Shown one piece after another: positions 37,243 through 48,806 of a stretch of DNA of 64,000 nt. The notes beneath the pieces are model-generated. The model did no database searches, was not told the origin of the DNA, and worked only from the letters and a program-made list of their open reading frames with translations. Within the stretch, counting starts at the first letter, position 1. Every line of letters begins with the position of its first letter. Source of the stretch: Congeria kusceri. Taxonomy: Eukaryota > Mollusca > Bivalvia > Myida > Dreissenidae. The stretch is taken from assembly GCA_027627225.1 (NCBI GenBank), contig CM051038.1, positions 40,731,341 to 40,795,340 on the forward strand, given 5' to 3'. The position numbers were made by a program, and so were the translations under genes.

Positions 37243-39303
37243 TTAAAATGACTATGCGTACGAAAAACTAATCTCCTTATTCACTAGTATACGACATCGT
37301 AATAAAAATAAGTTGTAAGTAACGAACACATATTTGTTCGAGCTTATTATTTTATGCAAACTTACCAGTTAACAAGTCAATCTGCAACGGACCAGAATAT
37401 CCGATGAAGCGTAGTAGTTAGGAGCACCGATTGTTAGTGCTTTGTAGCCTACTGAGTGAAAAGTAGGTTATACGATGCAATATCTCGATTTTCCATACTA
37501 CAGTTTTAAATAAATAAATTACAGTAATTTTTTGTCAAAATATTCAGAATGAAAATCAGTAATAAGAAAAAAACTTTCGCAACGTGTCAAAAATAACCGA
37601 CGTAGCGCATTAATTTGGTGGTCTTATTCCAGGCTAATCCAGGCTAATCCAGGACGGCATTTTCCGCCGACTGAAGATTTATGTTTAGAAGAGACTTCCT
37701 TGAAACAGAAAATACCATACAAGCGGAAAGTGCCGTCCTGGATTAGCCTGTGCGGAGTGCACAGGCTAATCGGGGACGACGCTTTACGCACATGCATTAA
37801 GCCCGGTTTACCCACGACAAGCCTCAATTGTAATAAATCACATGATATACACATTGCAATACATTTTACATATATTATCTGAAATAATTAAAATGTAAGA
37901 AAATTTAGGTGTGAAATTTTGCTGTTTTGAAGAAGGGCGCTGGTTTCGATTTAATGACTAAAAGCCTGCAAACAAAATGTTGTTTTCCGCGATACCTGTT
38001 TTGAAATTACTCTCTCAAAAGACCGTTGGCTACCGCCAACATTTAAAAAAAAATTAGTCATCAACACTAAAATGGTAAATAAAACAATAATCGAGGAATA
38101 ATTTAAAGTAACGTGGACACGTGAATACAGATGATAGTTTTTGACTGTCTGTCTGATAGGCTTCATTGTGCTATTAGTGAATGTTAAAATAATTAAAACA
38201 AAGAATTAAAGTATCCAACAAATGTTTTATCGAATGTTTCATGATGAACATAGAATCATAATTATGCTTGTCTGTGATAAAAAACTAAAACAAGAAAGTT
38301 TAATTTGTCAATCTCTGCATAGGTTCATGGAGCATTATTAATTAATAAAAGGGACTTGTTTACAGCTTTTCGTATTTTTTTAATAATGCCATTTAATGTC
38401 TTAACTGAAAAAGGACACAATACTGCCAACATAATTATTTGTCAGACGTGTTATTTCGCGTATTTATATTGTGTTTTTCTTTTTGGGATCAATAACAGAA
38501 ATGTTGAAAACTGTGGATTTGCCAATATGTGAACAGGCTCCTTTAATCGTTAGTACACCCAAATATATTATGAAGTTATTTTCACAAACGGATTCGTTAA
38601 TAATGATTACATTTACCAAAATTAAAACCTTATTCATATCATATGTTTAAGTTATTTAGAACATAATTATAAAAGTATGTTATGTATTTTTGTGACTGTG
38701 AACTGTGCTATATGTGTATATGTGAAAGTATATGTGTCAGATATATGTGGGCTTTAATGTTTGTACACGTGTTTGTATTTAAGTTGGATAGTAATTGCGT
38801 TTGTGTGAGTTGTTATTTGTAATATATGTATGCGTAAAGCTATATATGTAATTTTGTGTAATAAAGGGCTTCAAACGAAAACAAACGAACAATATGTGTG
38901 TTGTCATGCAAAAGTTTAAAAGTTTTTCTATACATTTCAAAGTTACATGCGTACCAGAAAGTGAATTTCCACCTCGTGTTTGTTGGCCGCTGCTGTGAAA
39001 TCCTTTTAGATTAACAAACTTTAGAACGAAGGAATTGTTTAAATTTTGTGCATGTATTTTCGCGCTTTTGTACATTTCGAAATTTATATGTATGATGATA
39101 TGGTTTGATAATAAAATATCAAAACACGCCTCCGTCATTTTGTGTATGTATGTATTTCCGAAGTTTATGAGGTCCTTCCGCGCCGAAGTTGCATTATGTG
39201 AGGACCCGGGGTGTGTCACAGCACCCCTGCCTCATGTACTTTTAAATTCATCTAAAGTTGGGACGATTTTTGAATCATAGCTGCAATTTGCAGCTCTTTA
39301 TCT
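37243..39303. other. Right end of unit B, non-coding
   Basis: It is colinear with 22.1-24.1 kb and carries a left-truncated palindromic MITE (37629-37825), which unit A lacks at this place. No conserved ORF is visible between the copies. Confidence 0.5.
37629..37825 (+). mobile_element. GC-rich palindromic MITE, left-truncated
   Basis: Retained parts include AGGACGGCATTTTCCGCC, the spacer GAAGAGACTTCCTTGAAAC, and the right end CACATGCATTAAGCCCGG to GACAAGCCTC. Unit A lacks it at the equivalent site, so this insertion is specific to B. Confidence 0.75.
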
Positions 39304-39488
39304 TTTTATTGAACTATTTTTAATTTTGGTGTAGTCTTGTGCTGTGGGTGGGGAATCGGGGTACCCGGAGGAAACCCCACCTGTCCGGTATGGTGACCAC
39401 CGACCAAACTCACTTGCCCCGAGTGGGGAGCGAACCCGGGAAGCCTGGTGAAAAGCGAGTGTACCAACCACTGCGCTAGCCGGACAGC
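39304..39488 (-). mobile_element. tRNA-derived SINE, unit C copy
   Basis: A sister of 24105-24290 with the same A box (TAGCGCAGTGG) and a B box changed to GGTTCGCTCC. The shared position shows that it predates the duplication of B and C. Confidence 0.8.
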
Positions 39489-41473
39489 TTCACCATTAAA
39501 AACACGGAGTCTTTTTTATAGCCAACAGTCTGTGGTAGAACAAACCGAGAGCTCGCCGCGCATGACCTATTTTTTAACTATGCAGGCTACAAAGCACTTG
39601 ATACCCCGCTAAGTTAGATACTTATAAACTCGTTCGTTCCTTTGCGGATGTATTGACCTATTTATTGTTTACAATTCCAAATATCAAGACACCAAAAGGA
39701 GTCCATATAGTTGACGAGTTCAATTTTTCTTTTGTACAAGTGATACTTCAGAAAATATACTCCATGCAAACAAATATTTCATTTCGACCCCCAAACAAAA
39801 TCATTGTACTCATTGCTCTTTCTGGTAGTTTCTTTCCTTGTCCCAAAAAGGGTGAATGTATTTTAGAAAACGGTCACATGATGTGAATCCTTGACAAATA
39901 TATAATGGTGCTGCATATGATCTCTACAATTCATGGTTAGGCCAAACAAATCTGTGTTTCGGGCAACCAGACCCTACCTAGCGAAAAAAAACCCGTCCCC
40001 ACAGTCTTAGCGACGATTATTTTCCGTGCACTCTGTATTCGTCAGATTTTAGAAAATGGTCAATGTTTTTTTTAACGGAAAGTGTATTTAAACAAAGTTA
40101 AATAATTCAATCCCGACCCTACCTAATTTTTGTGAGACCGTTGCCCGAGACACACAATTGTGTTTGCCTTATTTCTTGTAATATGATTCGACATTAATGG
40201 CTTACGTTTTATTCCGGATTTGTAAACACATTTTCAGATGTTTATACGTTGAACAACTTATTAAAAGTAATAGCCCAAGTCAGTGAATGAGTAGGATAGA
40301 ATGAGACGTCCGCGGCTGGCGGCTGTCAACTCTGCATCCGAAATAAAGACGGATAGAGCGTCTACCGGAGGAGGGGAGAGGGGGTAACGCTCATCCTAGC
40401 TAATGCATCACGCGAGCTGTTTATTGACTGACAAATGAATTTATGGTGTCCCGTGCCTTAAATTCAATTATTGGTATCAGCATTTTTGGCTAATTAGTTA
40501 CAAATACAAACATTAGTATGACAAGTCGTATTTTCGTGAGCGCAAACTTTGAAACTTTGATGACAGGGCGTTATTTGTTCCATGACTACGTTACGAGGTT
40601 TTAACCAATCACTTGCACACCGGCTACATTCCACTCACCTCCGTAGTTGGCTCGGAAGGAAGCGCCAACTCATGCACGTGGTTTTAGTCACAAGATCATA
40701 ACATTTAAACGCAACGCGCAATACCATCCACACATTTAGTTTTCATATGCGAACTGAGTACACGTGCGTAATTTGTCATGAAAATAGTTCCAATAATAGG
40801 AATCAAAATTTGTATTTTTTTCCCCCATTTTAGATAATTTGAAAACCATTTATTCTTTATTTCTGTGCTTGTTGTCCTAAAAATCAGCTTTAATGTGCAT
40901 TCAATACATTTGATTTCTGTTTTGACAAGATTCAGGTCATCGAGCCCGATGCAGAGATGTATGGTGAAAGCAACGATCGACAACTACTTAAGTACATTTA
41001 ACATATTAAGGATATGTTCCGATACATAATATAACATAGACAAAGTTCATTCGAAGAAAACAATTGTCACTGATCGATCTTATTTGTATTTCGGACTATG
41101 GTATATAATTATTCATCAAGCGATGAATAATCAAAGCGCTGGAAACACTTTAGGCAGTATATTATTTTTCTTCTGTATCGCACAGTTGTTGTTATTAATG
41201 ATGCCTTTGAGGTGAAATGAGTGCCGGAGCATATCAGGGCTGGTATTCACAAAGCTCCTGAGGGAAATCTTAAGTTAAGTTGTGCTTAAGTGAAAAATGT
41301 TCAGAACACATTTTCTGTGAAATACAATGATTTCTATTTACAATAGGGTAAATACTAAACTTCTAAACAATATTTACTAGTATAAATATGTTGATGTAAA
41401 TAAATAAATATATATACGAGTTCATGAAACTGAATCAGAGTTAAGAAGTTTTTGTAAGTTCAGACTCTTACTT
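39489..41473. other. Unit C backbone, non-coding; matches 4.83-6.54 kb
   Basis: Colinear with unit A. It includes an extra stretch at about 39880-40190 not seen in A. No gene is recognised. Confidence 0.5.
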
Positions 41474-42729
41474 AAAGGGACGATATTTGTCTACATTTTT
41501 ATCTGAAAGGAACTATGTTATCGAAAAGGGCCTCAAGGGGGCAATTTCTTCAAAATTTCTACATTTTTGTCTTAAAGGAACTATGTCATCGAAAATGGCC
41601 TCAAGGGGCAATTTTTTCAAAAAATCTGAAACTTACATATTAATTCTGGCATATAATAACGGTTAAAACAGGGTATATATGATAAGAACATGGGTTATGT
41701 TTGTTTGGCCCTTTTCCTGTTTACATTTTGACGTCAGAATTGTCAGCATTTTGTATAACTATAGGACCTAACTACGTTTCAAACAAATATAAACAACAAC
41801 TATGCTGTGCAATTTGCGAGGGACGCATATATTGTGGCTACATGTGCATATATTTCTAAAGCATATTTTATACATAATATAAGGCAGAACAAAGTTACAA
41901 TACAACGATCACATTCTACCAATAATGAACGTGTGTTCAAATACAATAACATACTACTAGCCACTAGTTAACAAAATACATATATAAACATTAAAAACTC
42001 TTCAAATATACAGCAATATACCATGCAACAATGTCTTAACAGGTATTTAATACTGTACAGCAACGCATGCTCTGGTAAAATCTGTATTAGATATACTTAT
42101 ACAATTGGAAAAGTGAAACAAACTATAGTTTCTTTTGATAAGAAACGTTTTATATACATCCATTTACAAAAATACAGATTGAACCATATATTCTTCACTA
42201 GAATGGCAGCCGCCCACGAAAAACGACCCAGTGGGAAAAAACGTGTGTCCTATGTACAAAATACATACACATGTGTACATATATATGAAACAATGATTTT
42301 GAATTTGATGTTGCCACGTAGACGATCTCGCTAGAACTGATTCCAACAACTATTTTCTTCTATCAAAGGCGATAATAACTGAACCATACAAAACCGGTTT
42401 GTTTTCTCATGTCCGTAAGGACAAAAGTAATCCGCTAAACGAAGTAACGCGGAGTACTAATAATTTACAAACGACAACTTACCAAGCATTTTGGTTGAAG
42501 CGCTGACTACTGTTATTTCTTCGTATGGCTCCTAAGTCGTGAGTTCGATACCCGCTTGGGGTTTTGATTTTTTCAGTCCTTTTTGGTAATTTGTTGTTAT
42601 CAAATATCTCATTGTGTATTATATTTGTCTTATTTATTTAATGCGCACGTCTTAGTAAAGTGCATTTCTATCAAATAATGTAATTTTATAGTGCAATAGG
42701 AAGACAATTTTTCGTTGACATAGTCACTT
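41474..42729 (+). mobile_element. TTAA-type MITE-like element, unit C copy with triplicated left end
   Basis: It is equivalent to 6537-7764. The left end is repeated three times (about 41474, 41508 and 41575, each starting AAAGGGAC or AAAGGAACTATG), as if the terminus had been re-copied or targeted repeatedly. The B box survives (AGTTCGATACC, about 42542-42552), but the A box is deleted. Confidence 0.6.
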
Positions 42730-43133
42730 TAAGTTATATATAGGTGACCTTTGGGACACGGACCAGTGTTTTAAGTTATACACCCGTACAATGTCTAAAG
42801 GCATATGCTAGTACTTCGTAATAGTTCTTGAATTTGGCGAAATGTTATGATTTATTCTTCCATTGCATTTTGTTGTCCACCAAATACAGTGGAGGGAGAA
42901 TATGTTTGATATAATTGCATACGCGTATTATAACAGTCTTGGTTCAATTTTTTTCTTTTGTTCTGCGAAGGTCCCTGTTTTATGGGATTTATTTTCGTTC
43001 CTTGTATACAATTTAAAGATTCAATGCCCCGAAGTTATTTATTTCAGCCTAAGAATTGTATTCGGGACCAATGGCCAATACCAACGTGTGTACCAGAATA
43101 TAAAATGTTTAGTATTAGCAGTAAATGAATTTA

Positions 43134-43391
43134 GACGTGTCGTTGGAAAACCGGGTTTAATGCATGTGCGTTAAGTGTCGTCCTGGATTAGCCTGTGCAG
43201 TCCGCACAGGCTATTCCGGGACGGCACATTCCGCTTTCAGTGGATTTATGTTTAGAAGAGCCTTCCTTGAAACAACAAATACCATAAACGTGGAGAATGC
43301 CATCCTGGATTAGCCTGTGCGGACTGCACATGCTAATCCAGGACGAGACTTTACGCACATGCATTAAGTCCGGTTTCCAACGCCGATCCAC
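43134..43391 (+). mobile_element. GC-rich palindromic MITE, unit C specific
   Basis: A full-length family member beginning near GACGTGTCGTTGGAAAACCG. Unit A lacks it at the matching place (about 8150), so it inserted after A and C separated, or was lost in A. Confidence 0.78.
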
Positions 43392-43571
43392 AATTATATC
43401 TTGCTTTGCCAACACATATGTTAGCAGTTATAGATCTTTAACTAAAGATTTTTGCTGGTTCATATATAAAATTAAAAAAAAGAGCATTATACATATATAT
43501 TCTAAGTATAACACACTTTAAAACTATTTATGTCAATAATGACAATATAAAATAATTGTTTATAAACCAAA

Positions 43572-43597
43572 GCACACACGCACACACGCAGCACGCA

Positions 43598-43650
<53 letters not shown>
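43572..43650. repeat. CACACG / CACG / (CA)n microsatellite
   Basis: About 80 bp of mixed CACG and CA units. The Val/Cys-rich ORF on the minus strand is an artefact of this repeat. Confidence 0.92.
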
Positions 43651-43653
<3 letters not shown>

Positions 43654-43861
43654 CACACACACTTAACATGTCCAAAGCTAAACTGAAACTACATATTCTA
43701 CACATTTGTTAGGTACAGAATATTCGCACTATTTCCATGCATCATTCCAACGAATCTCAACTCATTAACACATCAAAAGACATTTCCAGAAATAACTCTG
43801 TATTTTACATTATTGCATATGAATATCACGTGATTAACGGTTAACCTGATTATTACAAAAG

Positions 43862-43906
43862 AGTTCGTGGTAAAGCGTGTGAAGTGTTTGAGAAGCTAGA
43901 CGAATG
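43862..43906 (+). repeat. 59-bp E-box minisatellite, left remnant (unit C)
   Basis: Less than one unit, ending GAAGCTAGACGAATG directly at the LINE tail. Confidence 0.65.
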
Positions 43907-44083
43907 AACAGAACAGAACAAGACTTTATTTTCACCCAAGTATATAACATATACAATTAGGGCAATATAACAAAGCAAAATTGTTAGTAAATTAGTAACT
44001 TCCGATAATTTTTACGTTAACACAATTGTGTAGATGATATACGGGGGGTATTTAAATAATAAGATACATAGTCGGAACATATG

Positions 44084-44140
<57 letters not shown>
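44084..44140. repeat. (ATA)n microsatellite in LINE 3' UTR
   Basis: About 19 ATA triplets, the homologue of 8842-8881. Confidence 0.92.
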
Positions 44141-45429
44141 GCAATAATGTGAGATCTATAATCAAAATCAAAATACCAAAAACTTGATAAAATTATCAAA
44201 ATCACAATCATTATCATATCATATTCAAAATCATCATACTAATCATAATAATCATAATAATGATAATCGTCATAGTTATCATAATCATCATAATCGTGGC
44301 ATTTGAGAAACAAATAATAGTACAGTTCTATAAGAGCATTTTAATACTAGCACTGGTAAAAATAATTAGTGGTTTGTGATCATAGTTGTGCGGTGACGTA
44401 TTTTCGTTTGCACGCGGCGTTTCGGATTGAGAAATTGAAACGACTACGCATTTTAAAAGGTTTACATTTTGCGTCAGAAATTTAATTCATTATCAATACT
44501 TAATAGACATGTTGTTGCGAAAGACTGTGTGCGTTAGCGGTTATGGTGCTGGAGCTAGCTTTGTAACGGTTTCAGTCAACAGCAGTTATTTTTGTCCTGA
44601 TTTACGCTTGAGTGCACCTGCACGCGAAGTCGATGTTGAACACAAAGGCAAGATGGAGGACCTATTGTGTGTGGTAATTACTCTAATCAGCTTTGCATTG
44701 CAGGATTACAATGGAGAATGCCGTTATCTGAGGGGTTAACATTAAATGACTGATGGGGCAAAAGCAAATTATAATTTGTGTGCTGGATAAGTTTAAAGGG
44801 AAGTAACAAACCTATAATTATTAATTTATGTACTAGAACTGCTAGATTAATTAGGATAAAGAAACAGGATTGTAGGTGAAATATAGGTATCAGTTGTACT
44901 CATTTAGAATGCAACAATTGTTTCCATTGCCTTAATTGAAATATAATATCAATATAGCAGGCAAAAATATTTAAAATGTTAACACTTGTACTTGAGTGGT
45001 ACCATTTTGTACCACTCTTATATAATGCTGCAATTATTTCTGTTATATGAGTATAAGTATATAGCAATCTTACGTTAATATTGACATATAATTATGCAGT
45101 TATCATTTGGTACAAATACAGAATGAAGTTATTATTTACATTGCACAGTTTATATTTACATGCATATATTTCTAATTAAAGTAAATAATGTGATTAGTAT
45201 ATACATGCAAAAATATATACATTTGTGACCAGACAAATATTTTGATATATTGATTACACAAGTGTAAACGGTCACTTATATTGAGATAATATGTAAATAT
45301 GTTATGCTGTTAACAATAAAAATACATTGAAATAAAGGCAGTATTGTTACAAACTACAATATTAGAGTTGGTGTATTAGCTGGTGGCATTGGTAAAAACA
45401 GGTAGTTAAATAGATAACTTGCTATCGCT

Positions 45430-46027
45430 TAAACTTACTGAATATGAAGCCAATAAATTTGCTTGTATTCTGTAATAGTTGTAAGGAATTAGATGTTAGG
45501 ATTTTAATAAGAGTAGCATCATAAAGATCATGTCCTAAGAATTGTTCTCTTTCAGATTTAAAGAAATCGCAGTTGAGTAGATAGTGATGTTCGGAGCCAA
45601 CTTGACCAGAGTTACAAAGGCTGCATATTCTTTCCTCAAATGGGGTTCCATCGTATCGACCGGTTTCAACTGCTAACCAGTGATTTGCAGTTCTAAATTT
45701 AAAGAGGTATGTATATTCAGTTTTTGTAAGTTTTATAAAGTAGTCTTCAAATGATGGAGTTTGTTTGAAACTGGTATATATTTGTCCCTTATGTGTTTGC
45801 TGTAGTTGATTGGGTTTTGAATTGGGTTAATAATTTGGCCTTGACTAAGCGGCAAATATTATTTTGGGTTGTTAGGAATTGGTTATCGCATAAGTTACTT
45901 AAGTTTACTGAGGTGAGGATTTCTTTAAGTTTGTTGGCCCATTTAAAATTTGAGATTGGCAAGTTCATCATGTATTTATAGATTTGGATAGATAATTTCT
46001 GTTCTTTGCCTATTAAGATTCTATTCT
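45430..46027 (-). pseudogene. LINE ORF2 C-terminal remnant, unit C
   Basis: Homologue of the 10163-10768 part. A 7-bp loss near 45810 (CCATT lost before GGGTTTTGAATTGG) breaks the frame, leaving a 60-aa open piece at 45789-45971. Non-functional. Confidence 0.65.
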
Positions 46028-46210
46028 AGGTGTTTTAGAATTTTTAAGCTTTGTGATATATTTTTCTATTTCTTCTTCAGTAATTGGGGTATTAAGCCTG
46101 TTGCTTGTGTCATTTTGTAGATGGGAGTTTGTGTCATTGTAGCGATTGTCATCGATTGTGCTGGTATTAATTTCTTTGAAGTGATCATGAAATTCATCTA
46201 ATGTGGGTGC

Positions 46211-46290
46211 AGCTAGACGAATGGAAATTAATCAGTTAACACGTGGTAAAGCGTGTGAAGTATTTAAAAGCTAGATAAATGGAAATTAAT
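46211..46290 (+). repeat. 59-bp E-box minisatellite, right remnant (unit C)
   Basis: About 1.4 units with AACACGTGGTAAAGCGTG, much shorter than in A or B. Confidence 0.75.
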
Positions 46291-46784
46291 CAGGTAACAA
46301 TAGCTGGGGAGGAGTCTAAAATGTTAGTTGCAATAACTGGAAATTTCCATTATTATATGGTGCAGAAATTTGGGGATATAATAATAACATTATCCTAGAA
46401 AGAGTCCAACTGAAATATTTAAAATATATCTTAAAATTGAAAGTACATGATATATGGCGAAACAGGCATAACAGCACTGTCAATTGATATAGAAGCAAAA
46501 GCCTTATCATTCTGGACAACGTTATTTCAAACCAAAAATACTCATAAGAATAAACTTTCATCATTGATATACAAAATAATATATACGATAGCGATGTCGT
46601 TAGACGAAGCTACGATTAAGAAACAATATCCCTGGGTTCACTTCATTAGGTCAATTCTAATCAAGTGCGGTCTAAATAATGTATGGATTAACCAAGAAGG
46701 CTTTTATACAAAGTTGTTAAAAACATGTATTAAACAGAAGCTTACTGATGTTTTTATAAACGAGTGGATTTTCAATATAGAATA

Positions 46785-46927
46785 CAACGTCAAGTAAATC
46801 ATTTCCGTTTTTAAAATAGAACGCACAAACGATCATATGCCTATTAGCATCCAGCAGTGGCGGTCTTACTTAAACACACCGTGACCGGAAGTGTAGGTGA
46901 CGACGACGTTGCTGCTGTCGCCATCGT
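46785..46927 (-). repeat. Displaced fragment of the MRH gene: intron 3 start and exon 3 end
   Basis: About 140 bp match 29000-29145 of copy B (and 17250-17395 of copy A). They span the exon 3 donor site (revcomp of TCTTAC, 46864-46869 area) and about 55 bp of exon 3. Variants are mixed: GAACGCACAAACGATC as in B, but GTGTAGGTGACGA as in A and C. It lies in the middle of a LINE remnant and is not expressed as an exon there. Confidence 0.8.
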
Positions 46928-47449
46928 TATCCTCTAGCAATAGTGCACTCTATAGAATATTTAAATCGACGTTTGGGTACGAACCATATTTATCTGACAT
47001 CTCCAACAAGCACTTATTTTCTCTTATAAAATTTAGAACCAGAAACCACAAAATGCCAATTGAGAAGGGTAATTTGAATAATCTTCCACTAGACGAAAGA
47101 TGCTGTGCCCATTGTAAAAATAAATTAGGTGAATAATTCCATTGCTTATTCGAGTGTGTCCTCTTTGACGCAGACAGAAAAAGACTTATTAAACCATATT
47201 TTTACAGACATCCAAACATATATCAATTAGAAAAGCTAATAAATTCACATAATAACCAAACCAAATCAAAACTGTATAAATTTATTTCTATAATTTTGAC
47301 AAAGATAGGGTGACAACAAATGATCTGTTTTGTTATGGTTCGATTTATCTACTGCACTAAAACAATACCAATCTTGTTTAAATGTAGATCTTTCTGTAAA
47401 TATGTTATATATAATTATGTACCTAAAATTTGCATAGATATAACAAAAC

Positions 47450-48290
47450 TTGTTAAACCATGAGCTATACGCTGATATAATGTATATTGTTAGACTAAGT
47501 TATTAATAATAATGTTAAAATGTTCGTCTCTCTGTTAAAATATATACTTATTCTTGTCTAGATAAAGCAAGACTTCTTAAACCTATTTATGATTTTAATT
47601 AGCGTGCTCTGATATAATGTGTATTGATGGACTAAGACATCAACAGTACTGTTAAAATGCTCGTCTCTATGATAAAATATATACTTCTATTTGTCTAGAT
47701 AAAACAATACTTTTAAACCATATATCTATGTTTGTATATAGCATGCGCTTATATAATGAGTTTTGTTTAGCTAATGCATAAAAATAATGTTAAAATGTTC
47801 ATCTCTTGGTTTAAAATATGTACCATACCTGATATTTGTCTAGATAAATGAATATTTTTAAACTAAACATCTATATTTGGAATATAGCGTGCGCTGATAT
47901 AATGTGTATTACTGAGCCATGACATTAACAATATTGTTAAAATGTTTGTTTCTCTGACAGAAATATAAACCTTACATTTGTATATAGCGGGCGCCAACAT
48001 AAATGTACATTGAAAATAATTAACCACCTAAGGCAACAGTATAGTTATAATGTTCGGGCTCTTGTTAAAAATATACAACTTGTCTAGATAAAACAATATC
48101 TCCTAAACCATGTATCTATGTTTGTATACAGCGTGCGGTGACAAAGTGTACATTGTTGAGCTAAGACATTAGCAATATTGTTAAAATGTTTGTCCTTCTG
48201 TATCCCGTACATATGTCTTGATGAAACAATACCTTTTAAATAATATATTTTGTATGTTTTGTAAATAACATGTGCTGTTAACATGTATAT
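47450..48290 (+). repeat. Degenerate tandem array of about 140-bp units, unit C copy
   Basis: Landmarks analogous to 13970-14730 occur about every 140 bp. An extra unit around 47880-47990 contains GCGCTGATATAATGTGTATT. Confidence 0.78.
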
Positions 48291-48806
48291 TGTTGAGCTG
48301 GACTAACCGAACAAAGCTATCGTACGGTATGTTTTCGGTTAGGTATGTTGCAAAGTTTTAATTGCAAGGTGTTAGTAAAGTTGACAAAATTATACATATT
48401 GGTTTATATTAAATATGATACAGCAATATTAGTTTATAAGGTCGCCTATTATTTAGTTTCGAATAGGGGGTCTAATATGGAAAAGTACACCAATTTAACA
48501 ACAATCATTGAATTAAATTATAATAACTGATGGAAATCTACCCGATATATGTGACTCTCCAGTTACCAGATTAAACTGTGTATCTGCACTTATATACCTT
48601 GTAATTCTGTTCCCATGTATATTTTTGACATTCCTTTCTACTGCCAACTATTGTATTGTATTCTTCATTTGCCATGTTAAATGTTATGAATGAATACACG
48701 GTGCTTGACTTGACTTGACTATTGCAACGGACATTATGAAATACATGTTTCACGACAAATACTTGGATGGAAACTCCATGGCAACACAAAGGCGAAACAA
48801 TGGCTC

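Larger units (their letters stand above)
42730..43861. other. Unit C backbone with palindromic MITE and CA/CACG tract
   Basis: Matches 7765-8558 of unit A, plus the MITE at 43134-43391 and the repeat at 43572-43650. No gene is seen. Confidence 0.5.
43907..46210 (-). mobile_element. LINE (first family), unit C copy with internal deletion
   Basis: Same tail and 3' UTR as 8659-12461, but it jumps at about 46027 from the equivalent of 10768 to that of 12031 (about 1.26 kb lost, including the RT catalytic block). It is 5'-truncated at the equivalent of about 12208. AGCTAGACGAATG flanks both sides and could be a target duplication or simply neighbouring satellite units. Confidence 0.78.
46330..48720 (+). 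mobile_element. LINE second family, unit C copy
   Basis: Homologue of 13000-15150, including the repeat-rich 3' UTR and the TTGAC-type tail. The coding part is broken by a small deletion near 46442 and by a foreign 140-bp piece at 46785-46927. One more 140-bp 3' UTR unit is present than in A. Confidence 0.75.

Noticed and set aside
43502..43705. 67-aa Val/Cys-rich ORF
   Set aside because: Produced by the CA/CACG repeat.
44509..44739. 76-aa ORF starting MLLRKTVCVSG
   Set aside because: It lies in the LINE 3' UTR. The A copy is broken by an insertion, and the third copy lacks the region, so coding is not conserved.
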